DNA from: Treponema sp. UBA1233
GTDB lineage: Bacteria; Spirochaetota; Spirochaetia; Treponematales; Treponemataceae
Length of the DNA stretch: 33,920 bases
Direction: 5' to 3'
Assembly: GCA_002309305.1 (NCBI GenBank)
Contig: DBWR01000011.1
Span: 7,814 to 41,733 of the forward strand
Both the position numbers and the translations under genes were made by a program. Positions 33,395 through 33,920 of this stretch are shown piece after piece; position 1 is the stretch's first letter, and every line of letters starts with the position of its first letter. The notes beneath the pieces are model-generated. The model was given only the letters and a program-made list of their open reading frames with translations, searched no databases and had not been told where the DNA came from.

Positions 33395-33594
33395 ACGGAC
33401 TCCTTCTTTATATCATCTTTAAAACAGTATAACCGACAATTTCCAACTAGTAAATCAGTCCAGCGTAAAACGGCTATTGAAAACACTTCATGCCTTGATG
33501 TAAACTAAAAGTAGCGGAAATGCAACATGCGGTTGGTTCTCTTGCACCAGGTTCTGTGTTAGCATAAAGGCATCTTGATTGATGGAGGCACAAA

Positions 33595-33920
33595 ATGATT
33601 TTTTCAGAAAAACTTGTGATATTACGTAAGAACAAGGGAATCACGCAGGAGGCTCTTGCAGAAAAACTGAATGTTTCAAGGCAGGCTGTGGCAAAATGGG
33701 AATCGGGACAGGCATATCCGGACATTTCCAACCTGATTCAAATAAGCAATCTTATGAATGTGACGGTTGACTATCTTGTACGTGATGGAGAATGCATGGC
33801 AAAGCTGGACTCTTCCTTTCCTGATGATTTGGATGAGCTGATTCAGTTCCGGCTTGAGGCAAACGTAAACACTTATGCCGCCTTTATGAATGAAGTTGAT
33901 TCCACTCGCCTTGACTCCCA
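33595..33920 (+). CDS. XRE-family helix-turn-helix regulator, truncated by window edge
   Basis: The frame opens at ATG 33595 with GGAGG 6 nt upstream and is open for 108 codons to the window edge. The N-terminus is a standard XRE/Cro DNA-binding domain: EKLVILRKNKGITQEALAEKL, then NVSRQAVAKWESGQAYPDISNL, then ISNLMNVTVDYLVRD at residues 4-65. The rest, LDELIQFRLEANVNTYAAFMNE, begins a second domain that is cut off. It is a cytoplasmic DNA-binding protein divergent from the ABC exporter, with 200 nt between the two genes, so it could regulate the exporter; that is only positional. The nature of the missing effector domain is unknown. Confidence 0.92.
   Translation, partial: MIFSEKLVILRKNKGITQEALAEKLNVSRQAVAKWESGQAYPDISNLIQISNLMNVTVDYLVRDGECMAKLDSSFPDDLDELIQFRLEANVNTYAAFMNEVDSTRLDS

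Noticed and set aside
1..33920. CRISPR arrays, tRNA or rRNA genes, transposases, phage genes
   Set aside because: None was recognised on reading. A tRNA scan was not possible, so a missed small RNA cannot be excluded.

Overview
The window looks like chromosomal DNA of a host-associated spirochaete, most likely a Treponema of the gut or rumen type. This is an inference from content, not a database match. Supporting signs are several large lipoproteins with relaxed lipoboxes, secreted proteins that look like outer-membrane barrels, a poly-G tract set in the promoter of a small barrel-like protein (an arrangement known from Treponema pallidum), and sugar-degrading metabolism. No rRNA, tRNA, CRISPR array, transposase or phage gene was seen. 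The two ends cut through genes. No gene-free stretch exceeds 300 bases.

Left part (1-8727): a minus-strand ABC exporter pair (ATPase plus truncated permease) sits behind an 11-bp-armed palindrome of the kind bound by YtrA-type GntR regulators. Divergent from it runs a three-gene plus-strand unit: Nudix hydrolase, TtcA-like tRNA thiolase and EamA transporter. This meets, stop to stop, a 917-residue lipoprotein with bacterial Ig-like domains. Next comes tex on the plus strand.

Middle (8728-14490): a 982-residue lipoprotein and a 418-residue putative outer-membrane barrel overlap by ATGA and probably act together. They are followed by an AT-rich patch holding a DUF4160/DUF2442 pair on the minus strand and a small beta-barrel-like protein on the plus strand. 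The promoter of the latter carries ten consecutive G between its -35 and -10. A terminator and a REP-like hairpin repeat close this part.

Right-centre (14497-25188): all minus strand except the last gene. A secreted 370-residue protein precedes a 2011-residue thioester-type alpha-2-macroglobulin lipoprotein. Upstream of these lies a zinc-ribbon membrane protein followed by a protein with three tandem TPM-like domains. A small FMN-binding-type protein (PNPOx fold) runs divergently.

Right (25196-33920): an iron-dependent alcohol dehydrogenase and a GH127 beta-L-arabinofuranosidase form an operon divergent from an AraC-type regulator. Then come a three-gene minus-strand unit (DinB-like, alpha/beta hydrolase, DUF2156 acyl/aminoacyl-transferase-like), a full-length ABC exporter, and the start of an XRE-type regulator.

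A recurrent property is that several genes have a good -10 box ending only 6-9 nt before the start codon and no Shine-Dalgarno, which suggests leaderless or nearly leaderless transcripts.
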